64,000 bases of DNA from positions 157,952,627 to 158,016,626 of the forward strand of contig NC_053036.3 in assembly GCF_002575655.3 (NCBI RefSeq), given 5' to 3'. The notes below the pieces were generated by a model that was not told where the DNA came from, ran no database searches, and worked only from the letters and a program-made list of their open reading frames with translations. The stretch comes from Aegilops tauschii subsp. strangulata. Lineage: Eukaryota > Streptophyta > Magnoliopsida > Poales > Poaceae. The position numbers were made by a program, and so were the translations under genes. Shown piece after piece: positions 1 through 11,566 of the stretch; the first letter of the stretch is position 1; each line of letters begins with the position of its first letter.

Positions 1-280
1 TCTTCTTCTCACTCTTTCTGTTTCTCCTATGCTCACTGCACATGTCTATTTCTTTCTCCCGGAGGTGTGCTGTGAGGCAACAGCAGGAGCGTCCTATTTA
101 TAGCGTTGTTCGTCGGCCGGTAGCTAAAATATCTCAGACGTGCTGACCCTTGGAACTGTTAAAAGGCAACGTCGGCCGCCGCTTCAGATAAGCAAAATGA
201 TTTGCTGTCATTGTATCTTCCTCTCACACGTGTCAAACATACTTAGGTTGACTACCATCTAACAGTCCACGTGTGAGGCT
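1..280 (-). promoter_or_regulatory. Putative promoter and 5' leader of a minus-strand gene left of the window
   Basis: Read on the minus strand, CTATAAATAG at 103-94 is a good plant TATA box, so transcription would start near 65-70 and run off the left edge through a CT/GA-rich leader. Upstream of it are two G-box cores (CACGTG at 227-232 and 268-273) embedded in a perfect 10-bp inverted repeat (CTCACACGTG at 223-232, CACGTGTGAG at 268-277). A W-box core TTGACT lies between them (248-253). G-boxes of this kind are ABRE-like and bind bZIP factors; W-boxes bind WRKY factors. That a gene follows is inference, because its coding part is outside the window. Confidence 0.5.
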
Positions 281-716
281 AGAAATACCAAGCCACTAGC
301 TAGGCTGCCAACGCAACATCTATTTATACAGATGTTTTACTTAGCTTGGAAGGATCCTTACACAGGTGTGCATTCTCATGATTACATACATGCACCTAGT
401 TGACTTGGGGCTCTAGTACTAGGAAATATCTACCGATCTATCATTTGTACTTGGTCCAATTCCATCTATTCAATTGCACGTTAACTCTCTTATAAAGCTT
501 ATACTGCCAACTAGCTAGTAGTACCTCCCATGCATACCTCAACGTGAGTGCATGCATGCAAGTCTATGTGTACATACACATACTCTTACGTAGTATGTAA
601 TTTTCTAATATAATATTTAATGCATGCAAAATTTACAGCTCTATTTTAATTCTTTGAAACAAGAATCTAGCATAACTTAACAGATAATAGAAATTTATTT
701 ACTCATCTTAATTTAA

Positions 717-743
717 ATCAATAACCCAAAAATATGGGTTATT
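717..743. repeat. Inverted-repeat junction at the left edge of a truncated retrotransposon
   Basis: AATAACCC and GGGTTATT form a perfect 8-bp inverted repeat with an 8-nt loop (720-743). The left arm is part of ATCAATAACCC (717-727), which recurs as an 11-bp direct repeat immediately after the LTR end (3471-3481). The retrotransposon-like sequence begins just to the right. Confidence 0.6.
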
Positions 744-3470
744 ACAATATTGATGTTAAGGTTTGTGATTCCCTGTGCAAGCACGAAAGTCAATAGTTAT
801 GCAGTGAAATTATATCCTACTTGTGGTGCACTATTTGGTGTTAGTTATGCTTAATGCTTGCTTATGAGATTTTTCGTTTCTTGTTTGGATGCTTCTCAAT
901 CTTTTGCTAGCCTTCATTCGCACTAAGTATGATCATTATTTGTGCATCCAAAATCCTTAAACCAGTTTTGCCACATTAGTCCACTATACCTACCTATATG
1001 TGGTATTCTTTTGCCGTTCTAAGCAAATTTGTATGTGCCATCTCTAATTTTGAAAATAAACTTCTTTTTGTGTGCTCGTACCGCTCATCAAGCGGTAGGG
1101 GGTGGCCAATATTTTCCATGCTAGATGTGTTATTCTCAAGATGAGTGTTTATTCACTTGTCATTGCATGAGAGTACGGCAAAGGTATTAGGGATGCCCAG
1201 TCCTGAAATGAAAAATGCATTTACTTTATGTTGTCAAATAAATTCCTTGGAAAGTGTTGGTATGTACGGCACCCGTGGATTCGGTTAGCCGTGGAATGTG
1301 AATGTATGATGAAAAAGGAATAAACTTTATTTTTTGTTTGGGAACCCCCTATGATATATCTAGCATGGAAAGTGTTGGGAATTACTCGGTCATTTTCGTT
1401 GACAGGAAAAGCATGCCACCCAAAATGTTTTATCTCTAATTTTCCGCTTTGAGCTCTAGCACCTCTACAAATCCCTACTTCCCTCTGCGAGGGCATTTCT
1501 ATTTACTTTATGCAATTTTTATTTTTATTTGAGTCTCCATGTTCTCTTATAAAGCACCAACTAAGGGGCACTATGATCTTACTTGAGCATTGGGTGTAGC
1601 TAATATGCGGGTGTGTTTCATGAATGGATCAATGATTGAGCATAATGGGCTAGGGGTAACTTGCTTTAGTGTTGATATTTTGAAAGACATGGTTGCTTGT
1701 TGATATGCTTGAGTATTGAACTCTTCATGTCAAAACTAGACTATTGCTTTGAATCATATAAAAGTCCAAATGTCCATGCTATAAATAAAAGAATATGTGA
1801 TGAACATGTTAAGCAGCATTCCACATCAAAAATTCTGTTTTTATCATTTACCTACTCGAGGATGAGCAGGAGTTAAGCTTGGCGATGCTGATACGTCTCG
1901 AACGTATCTATAATTTTTTATTGTTCCATACTGTTATATTATCATTCTTGGATGTTTTACAATCATTTTATAGCAACTTTATATCATTTTTTGGGACTAA
2001 CCTATTGACATAGTGCCCAGTGCCAGTTGCTGTTTTTTGCTTGTTTTTTACTTCGCAGAAAATCAATACCACACGGAGTCCAAACACAGCGAAACTTTTT
2101 GGTGGTTTTTTCTCAACCAGAAGACACGCGATGGGCCAAGAAAGTACCTGAGGGGGGCTCCGAGGGGAGCACAACCCACCAGGGCGCGCCTGGGGGCCCA
2201 GGTGGGTTGTGCCCACCTCAGCCGCCTCCCGCACCGCCTATTTGCTCTATAAATACCCTGGACACCCAAAAACCCTATGGGAGTCAACGAAAAATAATTC
2301 TAGCCGCCGCAAGTTCTAGAAACCATAGATCCAATCTAGACACCATCACAGAGGGGTTCATCATCCTCATTGGTGCCTCTCCGATGATGCGTGGGTAGTT
2401 CATTGTAGACCTTCGGGTCCGTAGTTAGTAGCTAGATGGCTTCCTCTCTCTCTTTTGGTTCTCAATACAATGGTCTCTTGGAAATTTATTTGATGTAACT
2501 CTTTTTTGCGGTGTGTTTGTTGGGATCTGATGAACTTTGAGTTTATGATCAGATCTATGTTTTTATCCATGAAAGTTATTTGAGTCTTTTTGTTCTCTTA
2601 TATGCATGATTACTTATAGCCTTGTATTTCTTCTCTGAATCTTTGGTTTAGTTAGGCCGACTAGATCGATTTTTCTTGCCATGGGATGAGGTGCTTTGTG
2701 ATGGGTTCGATCTCACGGTGCTTGATCCCACTGAGAGAAGGGGAACCGACACGTTTGTATCGTTGCCATTAAGGATAAAAAGATGGGGTCTATTTCTACA
2801 TAAATAGATCTTATCTACATCATGTCATCGTTCTTATTGTATTACTCCGTTTCTCCATGAACTTAATACACAAGATGAATGCTGGAGAGCGGTCGATGTG
2901 TCGAGTAATAGTAGTAGATGCAGGCAGGAGTCAGTCTACTAATCTCGGACGTGATGTCAATATAATAATCATTGCTTGGATATCGTCATAATTATTTGAA
3001 GTTCTATCAATTGCCCAACTATAATTTGTTTACACACCGTATGCTATATTCTCAAGCCACTAGTGAAATCTATGGCCTGGGGTCTATTTTCTCATCATAT
3101 ACTTTCAGATCTATTTTGCTATTCACCTTTTTATTTATTTGTATATTTTATTTTTCAGATATATTAATCCAAAAACCCAAAAATACCTCGCTGAATTTTA
3201 TTTACTTTTATTTGCATCTATCAATCTATTACAACTTTCTCACGTCCATTTGCTAATTTCTGGCGCCGTTACCCGAAAGGGATTAATAACCCCTTTAACA
3301 CGTTGGGTTGCAAGTATTTGTTCTTTGTGTGCAGGTGTTGTTTATGTAGTGTTGCCTTGTTCTCCTACAGGTTCGATAACCTTGCTCTCATCACTAAGGG
3401 AAATACCTACCGTCGTTGTGCTGCATCATCCCTTCCTCTTTGGGGAAATATCGACGTAGCTCTAGCCGCA
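728..3470 (+). mobile_element. 5'-truncated Athila-like Gypsy element: 3' internal region plus LTR
   Basis: From about 740 the sequence parallels the 3' internal region of element E near 30930-32547, including the phrase around 'gtttgtgattccc' and the purine-rich AAGCTTGG..GATGC tract just before the LTR (1875-1888). The LTR follows at 1889-3470. No gag or pol is present, so most of the element is lost at the left. The 11-bp direct repeat at both outer edges shows that it sits in the flanking low-copy DNA as a partial insertion or deletion product. No coding ORF is supported. Confidence 0.7.
1889..3470 (+). repeat. 3' LTR of the truncated Gypsy element
   Basis: It starts TGATACGTCTC and ends ..AGCCGCA (TG..CA), 1582 bp long, nearly the 1586 bp of element E's LTRs. 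It shares their internal landmarks: 'gaccttcgggtcc', 'ggatgcaggc', the TG-rich promoter zone and a 'ctctataaatacc' TATA region near 2247. Divergence from E is clear by eye, so it is an older or different subfamily. Confidence 0.75.
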
Positions 3471-4765
3471 ATCAATAACCCGCATTTCACCCATTCAAAG
3501 AGGCGACTTTCGAAGCTGTCTGGGGGTGGTATGAGCAATCATGCTCGTACCACACATCGTCTTTGGCTCTGGATTGATGAGTACAAAATTCTCATAAAAC
3601 TACGTTTTTACGTTCTTGGTCTCGTTAGAATTCTGGGAGTGACGCTGATGCACCTGTGGTATTATATATTGATTTGGAGCAATTTAGAAAATCACTTTTT
3701 TGACCTCCCAAATGCCTAAGTCTGGCACTGGCAGTCCTCCGTATTGAAGCCATCTTTGGCCTCTTTCATCATGATTGGGCCTAGGTTGCTCCAGAGCAAC
3801 CGTATACACAAGAAAACAAACAAAAACCAAATAAAAACACTAACTATGCAATGCTCATAGTGAAAAAAATAAAAGCAGGCAATCATGCATAATGGACACA
3901 TATTTGGTTCAATGGGACATGATATATGCAGAGAACATGCAAAAAATGAGGTCTAAAAATGCAGAAAATATAGAGCCATCGCCTAAGGAGTTTCAATCCT
4001 TAGAACGACCATGATGCCCAACCTAAGTCTATGGGGCTACTGCACCAGTGGTTTTTCCTAAAGTTGTAAATTACACGACCAGCGGCCAAGTTTGTGCCAA
4101 ACCGGACTGCATTTCAGAGGCAACGATACGAGAAAGTGCGGAACTAAAACTAACAAAATATGTCACAAATTGGATTCTATTTATGATATGCGTCTTGAGG
4201 GCTACTGGCTATATACCTCGGTAGAGAATAAATTGTACCCATCAGAAATTTTATAAGTGTTATGCGGGAGTTAGCTTTGCAGAAAAACTTTTTCGGAGAG
4301 TCTGACTATTTTCATCTACATAAAGTCTAGGTAGACGGATGCCCTGCACGCCACATGCGGCTTGCTCCAGCATCCTTGCCGAGCCTCAAGGCCCGGTGCA
4401 TCGCGTCATTGCCAACCTCTGCAAAATTAGCCAATACATCGTCAACATTTTTTCAAAGCGTCCTACAAGAAATCGTCCTACAGGAGCCGGCTTCGTGGAA
4501 AGTCATTCCGCGAAGGCCGGACATCTACATTGTCAACTCAATACCGATGTGGTGCACGCCACTTCAGAAGCAGTCCCGTATGGAGGCCAACTGCGAGCGG
4601 ATGTTGTTGGGAAAGTTTCATTGAACAAGTATCAACCTAGGATCAAAGATGACATACAGCTCGGAGATGGTCGAGAAGCAACAGATCTGGAAGACCGATT
4701 CAGGAGCTACTATTGTTGTCCCAGTTTAGAGGCCCCTCACCACTTCGATTCCAGGCCTGGTGGAC
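3471..4765. other. Unassigned, partly retrotransposon-derived DNA
   Basis: No convincing gene is seen from 3471 to about 4320. From 4320 to 4765 the composition becomes GC-richer, with a short plus-strand open stretch, and it resumes at 6247 beyond the solo LTR as the end of a Gypsy LTR. The 4320-4765 part is therefore probably internal or LTR sequence of the same old Gypsy relic. No domain is recognised. Confidence 0.35.
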
Positions 4766-6246
4766 TAATGGCCCACAAGTATTGGGGATCAATCGTAGTC
4801 CTTTCGATAAGTAAGAGTGTCGAACCCAACGAGGAGCAGAAGTAAAATGACAAGCGGTTTTCAGCAAGGTATTCTCTACAAGTGTTGTAAACAGTAGTAA
4901 TAGATAGTTTGATTGCAAGGCAATTCGTAAAAAGTAGCAAGTAGCAAAGGTGCAGCATGGTGGCCAAATATTTTTATATCAAAGTACAAGCCAAAAGTAC
5001 TTCTTATACTGAGCAAAGCATTCTCGAGGACACATGGGAATATTGTCTAGTTAACTTTCACCATGTTTAGTTGATTCGCGTTCACTACTTCGATAATTTG
5101 ATATGTAGGTGGACCGGTGCTAGGGTGTTGTTCTTACTTGAACAAGAAACCCACTTATGACTACCCCCTCTCGCAAGCATCTGCAACTATGCATGAATAA
5201 TTAACACAAGTCTAACCATAGCATGAAACATATGGATCCAAATCTGCCCCTTACGGAATAATGCATAAACTAGGGTTTAAGCTTCTGTCACTCTCACAAC
5301 CCATCATCTACTTATTACTCCCCAATGCCTTCCCCTAGGTCCAAACATGGTGAAGTGTCATGTAGTCAATGTTCACACGACACCACTAGAGGGAGAACAA
5401 CATACATATCATCAAAATATTGAATGAATAGCAACTTCACACAATTACTTATAATAAGACTTCTCCCATGTCCTCAAGGAAAAACGGAACTACTCACAAG
5501 TCATATTCATGTTCAAGATCAGAGGAGTATAATATATGACTAAGGATCTGAACATGTAATCTTCCACCAAATAAACCAATTAGCATCAACAATAAGATGT
5601 AATCAACACTACTAGGAACCCACGGGTACCAATTTGAAGTTTCGAGACAAAGATTGAATACAAGAGATGAACTAGGGTTTGAGATGAGATGGTGCTGGTG
5701 AAGATATTGATGGGGATGTGTCCTCCCACAATAAGAGGATCGTTGGTGATGACGATGGCTTCAATCCGCCCCTCCCAGAGGGAAGTATCCCTGGAGGAAT
5801 CGCTCCGCCGGAGAGCAAAAGTGCTCCTGCCCAGGTTCCACCTCGAGACGGCGGCGCTTCGTCTTGAAAGTCTTCTTCTATTTTTTTGTAGGGCACATGG
5901 CTTCATATAGCAAAATTAGGGCATCAGAGGTCTGCTGTGGGCCCCATAAGACATCAGGGCGCGCCCTATTGCCTTGTTGGCAACTGGTGGCCCCCCTTTG
6001 GCGGTTCTTCGTTCTAGTATTTCAATAAAAAATCTCCATGAAATTTTAGGTCATTTGGAGCTCCTAAGAATAGCTAACTCTGTTATAGCTCTTTAGGTCC
6101 AGAATTCGAGCTGCCGACAATCTCCCTCTTCATGTAAATCTTGCATATTAAGATTGAAAAGGCATTAGAATTGATAATAAAGTGAGATATTGATTAAAAG
6201 CAATATAAATAATAGAAGGAAATCATGATGCAAAATGGACGTATCA
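4766..6246 (-). repeat. Old solo LTR of the same family as element C
   Basis: The start (TAATGGCCCACAAGTATT) matches the element C LTR start (TGATGACCCACAAGTATA), and the end matches through GATGCAAAATGGACGTATCA. No internal region is attached, so it is a solo LTR left by unequal recombination. The flanks TGGAC (4761-4765) and TGGGC (6247-6251) are a plausible 5-bp TSD with one mismatch. The terminal TG has mutated to TA, consistent with age. Strand follows element C's orientation. Confidence 0.8.
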
Positions 6247-6625
6247 TGGGCTGGGCTGGGGATGCCCAGGTCGGTTACATCCTGGCCCACTTTGAGCGGC
6301 CCATGACGCTCTACGAAGAAGACTCTGTATTCGTGGAGGACTCCCCTCCATCGATGTAGCCGCATAAGACTCTGCAAATCCTAGGACCCCGGTATCTTAT
6401 ATAAGCTGGGGTCGGACAATTCGATTGAAGAGAACATGTTAGACATAGATATTCCCTTGGTACTTTACATGTACTCTATAAACACCCCAACGCAATACAC
6501 AAAGAGAAGGACGTAGTGTATTGTCTCCTCCGTGAGAGCCCGAACCTGGGTAAAACCTTGTCCCTTTTACCATCGTGCCAAGGCACATATCTAGGATACC
6601 CTACGGAGGTATCTGTCGGATTTAG
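6247..6625 (+). repeat. 3' part of an older Gypsy LTR
   Basis: It contains the usual order of a Triticeae Gypsy LTR 3' half: TATA region (TTATATAAGC near 6398), 'gtattgtctcctccgtgagagcccgaacctgggtaaaacc', then a degraded pre-terminal 'ctacggaggtatctgtcgga'. The solo LTR at 4766-6246 is inserted in this relic. The terminal bases have decayed. Confidence 0.55.
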
Positions 6626-7028
6626 CATCAAAAGATATGAAATATGTGATTGCCCTACTTTCTATTTCAAATTTTGGAGAACTTCAAATTCAAAATTTCA
6701 AAATTTTCAAATCCAAATCTACAGAACTTCAAATTCAAACTATGGAGAATTTAAAATTGCAGGGACTAAATTATGGGCAAATACCAGTTGTGTGGGTCAT
6801 TACGGTGCACACGGCTACAAAAGCAAAACTTGTATGATGAGGAACAACCACACACATGTTTCATCCTTGGAAAACGTTTGAGATGGAAACCTACGTCACA
6901 CATATTTTGCTCATGACTAACATGTGCGATTATCCACAATAGCACATGCATTTCATAATCGTTAGATGTGTGTGATTAGTCCATACCGCACACAAGTTTC
7001 TCTCTCAGAAAAGTGTTTGTTGATGGAT
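6626..7028. other. Unassigned AT-rich DNA
   Basis: It starts with an A/T-rich run of 'caaattc/aaattt' words (6655-6750). It then has a segment with repeated 'cacacatg/tgtgtgat' words that could be DNA-transposon subterminal sequence. No ORF or terminal inverted repeat could be defined. Confidence 0.25.
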
Positions 7029-8509
7029 TGATACGTCTCCAACTTATCTATAATTTTTTATTTTTCCATGCTGTTATATTATCATTCTTGGATGTTTTAC
7101 AATCATATTATAGCAAGTTTATATCATTTTTTGGGACTAACCTATTGACATAGTGCCCTGTGCCAGTTGCTGTTTTTTGCTTGTTTTTTACATCGTGGAA
7201 AATCAATACCAAACGGAGTGCAAACGCAACAAATTTTTTTGGAGATTTTTTTGGACCAGAAGACATCCAGTGGGCCAAGGAAGTACCATAGGGGTGCCCC
7301 GAGGGGGGCACAACCCACCTAGGCGCGCCCTGGTGGGTTGTGCCCACCTTGGTGGCCTCCCGCACCGCCTCTTCGCCCTATAAATTGCCAAATATTCCAA
7401 AAACCCCAAAGGTAACCCTAGATCAGAAGTTCCGCCGCCGCAGCCCTCTGTAGACACGAAAAACCAATCTAGACCCCATTCTGGCACCCTGCCGGAGGGG
7501 GAAATCATCTCTGGTGGCCATCTTCATCATCCCGGCGGCCACCATGATGAGGATGGAATAGTCCACCCTTGGGGCTGAGGGTTTGTACCAGTAGCTATGT
7601 GTTTAATCTCTCTCTCTCTCATGTTCTTGAGATGTCACGATCTTGATGTATCGCGGGCTTTGTTAATATAGTTGGATCATATGGTGTTTTCCCCTCTCTA
7701 TCTTGTTGTGAATTGAGTTTTCCCTTTGAGATTTCGTTTTATCGGATTGAATACTTTTATGGATTTGAGAGCACTTGATGTATGTCTTGCTATGGATACC
7801 AATGGTGACAATGGGGTATCATATTGATTCACTTGATATGTGTTTTGGCACTCAACTCGCGGATTCCCGAGGTGACATTGGGGTAATCTATGCATAGGGG
7901 TTGATGCACGTTCTCGTCTTTTGTTTTCTCTGGTAGAAATATTGTGGCACACTTTGAGGTTCTTTGTGTTGGATTGAGTATTAAGATTCTGAATTTGCTT
8001 TGGTGTTATTATATTACGAACTCTTGATAGATCGATCGAAAAGAATAACTTAGTGTTATTTTAGTACGAACGCTTGATAGATCGATCGAAAAAATAACTT
8101 GGTGTTATTTTAGTACGAACTCTTGGATAGATCGATCAGAAAGAATAGCTACAAACAATTTCTTCTTATGTTCTTCGCTAGATAAGAACTTTGGAGTGAT
8201 TCTTCGTTGCACGTTGAGGGATGGTTATGTGATCCAATTATATTAGCATTGTTGAGAGATTGCACTAGCGAAAGTACGGACCATAGGCCTCATTTTCAAG
8301 AATTGCAATACCGTTTGTGCTCCGTTTTATCAATTGCTACCTTACTATTTTTCATTGTTCTTATTACAAAAATCAATATCTACTATCCATATTACACTTG
8401 TATCACCATCACTTCGCCGAACTAGTGCACCTATACAAATTACCATTGTATTTGGTGTGTTGGGGACACAAGAGACACTTTGGTATTTGGTTGCAGGGTT
8501 GTTTGAGAG
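7029..8509 (+). repeat. LTR A, Athila-like, interrupted by element B
   Basis: It begins TGATACGTCTCCAAC, like the LTRs of E and of the element at 1889, but its 3' half differs and ends in '..ttgcagggttgtttgagag'. There the next element starts with TGTCGGGGAAC at 8510. The LTR is therefore incomplete and its 3' end and internal region are not found in the window. GAGAG (8505-8509) is the left copy of the expected 5-bp TSD of element B. Confidence 0.7.
8001..8148. repeat. Three tandem copies of a ~50-bp unit inside LTR A
   Basis: Copies start at 8001, 8051 and 8100. Each contains 'ggtgttatt..tacgaactcttg' followed by ATCGATCGA/ATCGATCAG. Point differences between copies are visible. Confidence 0.85.
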
Positions 8510-9077
8510 TGTCGGGGAACACGACACCTATGGGATCCCAGGGAATCCCTTCTACGGTTGGCGGGGGCGTGGTGCTGCGCAAAGAGCAGGTCTATCGATC
8601 AGCGCGAGGGGATTTTTACCCAGGTTCGGGCCGCAAACAATGCATAAAACCCTAGTCCTGCTTTGATGTATATTTAGTGTTCTTGAGCTCTTGAACTAGC
8701 CGCGGTGCATGCCCAGTCCAAAAAGTCCGAATCCTTCCAAAGTATGCCTCAGGCCTCCTTTTATATGTCAAAGGGGTCGCCATAGTGGCACATAGGAGGT
8801 GGAAAGTATCAATAGTGTACAAGTTTATCGCCTGACACCGTAGGACAAATGCATTTAATGTGCTGCCTATGTGCCCTCTTGCTTTATCGTGGGCGGCAAC
8901 AGAGCTCGTCCCATCCGTCGCCGCCTTGCCTTGCTTCGACGTGCATCCAAGCTGACAAGGCATGCAGCGCCATGCTGGCTGGCTGGTTGCTGTGCTGGTG
9001 CGGTGACAGGGTCTTCACGAAGATCTGCATGCCAACATGTAGGTGCTTGACTAGTTGGCCTAGAAGTTGCATGCTGC

Positions 9078-10542
9078 CACTACTACAAAAACAACTATAG
9101 CCAATATGGACACCAGGGGATAGTGCGCCATTACTAGTTAAACTAGTAATGGCGCACCACTCCCACAGTCCGCCATTAGTAATTATGTTTCAAAAAAAAT
9201 TCAAATTTTTTTATTTTATTTTTTAAACTACTAATGGCGCACCGTGGGAGTGGTGCGCCATTACTAGTTGAACTAGTAATGGCGCACCACTCCCACGGTG
9301 CGCCATTAGTAATTTGGCCCAAACATTCCCCTGAATGCACCCCCCCCTTGGACCGCCTTTTCAGTTTAAAAAAAATAAAAGAAAATGATAGAAATGTCAA
9401 AAAATAAAAGAAAATAAGATTCCCATGTGATATGTGGTCTAGTTGTTAGCAAAATTTACAAACATGAATTTTCGACTTTTTTGCAAAATCTCTCGAGAAT
9501 TTGTAAAATGGGCATAACTTTTGCATACGAACTCGGATGAAAAAGTTTTTTATATGAAAAATCATCTACTCGAAAAGATACATCCGAATTTAACTGGGGG
9601 AACCCCGTTAAACATTTTCAAAATCCTCAAAAGGCTTTTAAGATCTGGAGAGGCAATAAATTCAAAAAATTCAAACTTACTAATGGCGCACCTGCCCATG
9701 GTGCGCCATTAGTATCTTCCCGCCTTCAAAATTCAAAATAAATCAAAAAAATAAAAAAAAGTTAGTAATGGCACACCCGCCCGCGGTGCGCCATTACTAT
9801 GCCGTATATATGGCTGGGCGTGGTCCTCTCCTCCTTACCTCTTCATTCTTGTCCTCCGCTCCACCTATCCTCCACTCCATCTCCTCCTCTCCTCCACTCC
9901 ATCTCCCCTTCTCTCCTCCACCATACTACCCTCCTCTTCTCCGGCGACCTCCTCCTCCTCTCCAGCGACCTCCTCCTCCCTCCTCTCCTCCCCTCCCCTC
10001 ACAGTTTCTCCTCCCTCCTCTCCGGTGAGCTCCTCCTCCCTCCTCTCCTCCCCTCCCCTCATGGTTTCTCCTTCCTCCTCTCCGATGCTCCGATGAACTC
10101 CTCTCCAGCGACCTCCTCCTCCTCTCCGGCGATGTAGGCGAGCGCCTCTCCGGTGACCTCGGCCCTCCTCTCCGGCGAACTCCTCTCCGGCAAAAGAACA
10201 CGGCATCAAAATAACGTACAAGATCCAAAAACGAGAACAAAATTTGAAAAAAAACGAGCAAAAAGAATGAGCAAAAAATGGGCAAAAAAATCGCGATCCA
10301 GATCCAAATTCAAAATTCAAAAATAGCAATGGCGCACGGTGGGGGTTAGACGGTGCGCCACTACTATTTTCCCGCCTTCAAAATTACTAGTGGCGTGGGG
10401 TAGCGTAACGTTGGTGGGCGCGGGCCTAGCCGTGGTGCGCCGTTAGTAAAAAATACTAGTGGCATGGTACTAGTGGCGCACCAGTAGTGCGCCATTAGTA
10501 GGCAAAACTGGTGCGCCACTAGTAGGCCTTTTCCTAGTAGTG
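9078..10542. mobile_element. Small non-autonomous CACTA transposon
   Basis: Left end CACTACTACAAAAAC, right end TTTTCCTAGTAGTG. The flanking 3-bp TSD is TGC (9075-9077 and 10543-10545), all as expected for CACTA elements. The interior is built from inverted and direct copies of 'actaatggcgcacc' words and C/T-rich runs ('ctcctcctctcc' at 9830-10200). No transposase is seen; the long open frames over 9865-10329 are a by-product of the CT-rich repeats. A 40-bp block at 10396-10435 is identical to flanking host LTR at 10597-10636. Confidence 0.9.
10396..10435 (+). repeat. 40-bp host-derived copy inside the CACTA element
   Basis: Starting TGGGGTAGCGTAACG and ending GGCCTAGCCGTGG, this block is identical, in the same orientation, to 10597-10636 in the surrounding LTR of element B. 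That site is about 55 bp beyond the CACTA's right end. The flanks on both sides differ, which limits the copy exactly. Confidence 0.85.
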
Positions 10543-11133
10543 TGCCACGCAGGCGCTTGACTAGTTGGCGGGTTGGTTGTCACGTCGGAACGGCCATGGG
10601 GTAGCGTAACGTTGGTGGGCGCGGGCCTAGCCGTGGCCCCACAGATGCCCCCGGCAAGGGTCTTGCCGGGGTCTCGCCGGCGTCCCCCGCAAGGATCCTG
10701 CGTGGGGTTTTCGGCCGTCCCCGGCAAGGATCTTGCCCGGGGTCTTCGTCTTCTGGTTCTGGTTCTGATATAGACTCGCGGCCTTTGGTCTGGACAAAGA
10801 TCTGCGTGCCACCACGCAGGTGCCCCTGAGCATTGGTCTTGATGTTGTCGATGGTGTCAGGACTCTCAGGTTCAAGGGTGGCGGCCTTGCTGGTGTTGGG
10901 AAAGTCGCCCCGGCAAGGCTCTTGCCGGGGTTGTGTAGGCTGCCTCAGCAAGGGTGTTGCCGGGGGAAATCCATCTTGCCCCTTTGCTCTTCATGCCTCT
11001 GGCTTGAGTGCTGCCTTGGCAGTCTCATACCTTTGCTTCTTCTGCCTCGCCAAGCATGGCCGCAGGTGTGTCTACGACCGCCCGTGCACAAGTAAGAGGG
11101 GTAAAGAAAGGCCCCTACTTTTGTACACCGACA

Positions 11134-11566
11134 GGAGCCCCCGGGCCTGGGCCACACATAAGCGCGAAGCGTTGTTGGGCCAGGCCCAGAACGGTGCATG
11201 GGTACGCGTGGCAGAATTTTTTCCGCGGTAACTTCTTCGCCAGGTGCGCTTCCCCACGACCCGCATCGAGTGCGTGACGTGGGGGTTGTGCGTGGAATGG
11301 TCGCAGCATGCTCGCGTCACCCTGCGGTGAATAGTAAAGAGGCGGCCCGTGTCTTCCCCATAAAAAAGAGGAAACCGCAGGGGCGCTACTCATTTACCCT
11401 CCGCGCCGTTTCCAATCTTGGAACCGTCGTTCCCCTCTTCTTCCCCAAGGGCAAATTGGAGCTTTCGCCTCTGCTCGCCGCTGCCGCACCCCCATTGCCC
11501 TTGATTCCTCACCCCCTCTCAGCCGCCATGGCGCCCAAGGCAAGCAAGGGCAAGGGAGCGGCCAAG
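11134..11566 (+). pseudogene. Element B additional ORF: leader and first codons
   Basis: After the LTR comes GC-rich leader DNA and a TATA-like 'cataaaaaag' near 11360. An ATG at 11529 follows, and 13 codons are present (starting MAPKASKGKG) before element C interrupts the reading frame at 11567. The frame resumes at 21877 with a hydrophilic stretch and then the gypsy-type transposon domain. The start is inferred from the ATG context (GCCGCCATGGCG, close to a Kozak consensus). CCAAG at 11562-11566 is the left TSD of C. Confidence 0.6.
11494..11516 (+). repeat. Source of a 23-bp copy found in the adjacent LTR of element C
   Basis: This 23-bp block beginning ATTGCCCTTGATTCC lies in element B leader DNA. 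It is repeated exactly at 11598-11620, inside the first 60 bp of the left LTR of element C, where the other LTR has no such sequence. Confidence 0.85.

Larger units (their letters stand above)
8510..11133 (-). repeat. 3' LTR of element B, interrupted by a CACTA element
   Basis: Ends are TGTCGGGG (8510) and CACCGACA (11133). Without the 1465-bp CACTA and its 3-bp TSD the LTR is about 1156 bp. On the minus strand it starts TGTCGGTGTACAAAAGTAGG. A TATAAAAGG box (plus 8766-8774) could serve as the LTR promoter, and there are many 'ccggcaagg/cttgccgggg' words. The sequence inside the LTR near 10597-10636 is the apparent source of the 40-bp copy found in the CACTA. Confidence 0.75.

Noticed and set aside
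4339..4845. 168-codon plus-strand ORF as a gene
   Set aside because: It runs across the border into the solo LTR at 4766 and has no domain; probably old retrotransposon sequence.
9865..10329. 154- and 119-codon minus-strand frames rich in Glu/Gly/Arg
   Set aside because: They are produced by the CT-rich simple repeat in the small CACTA element.
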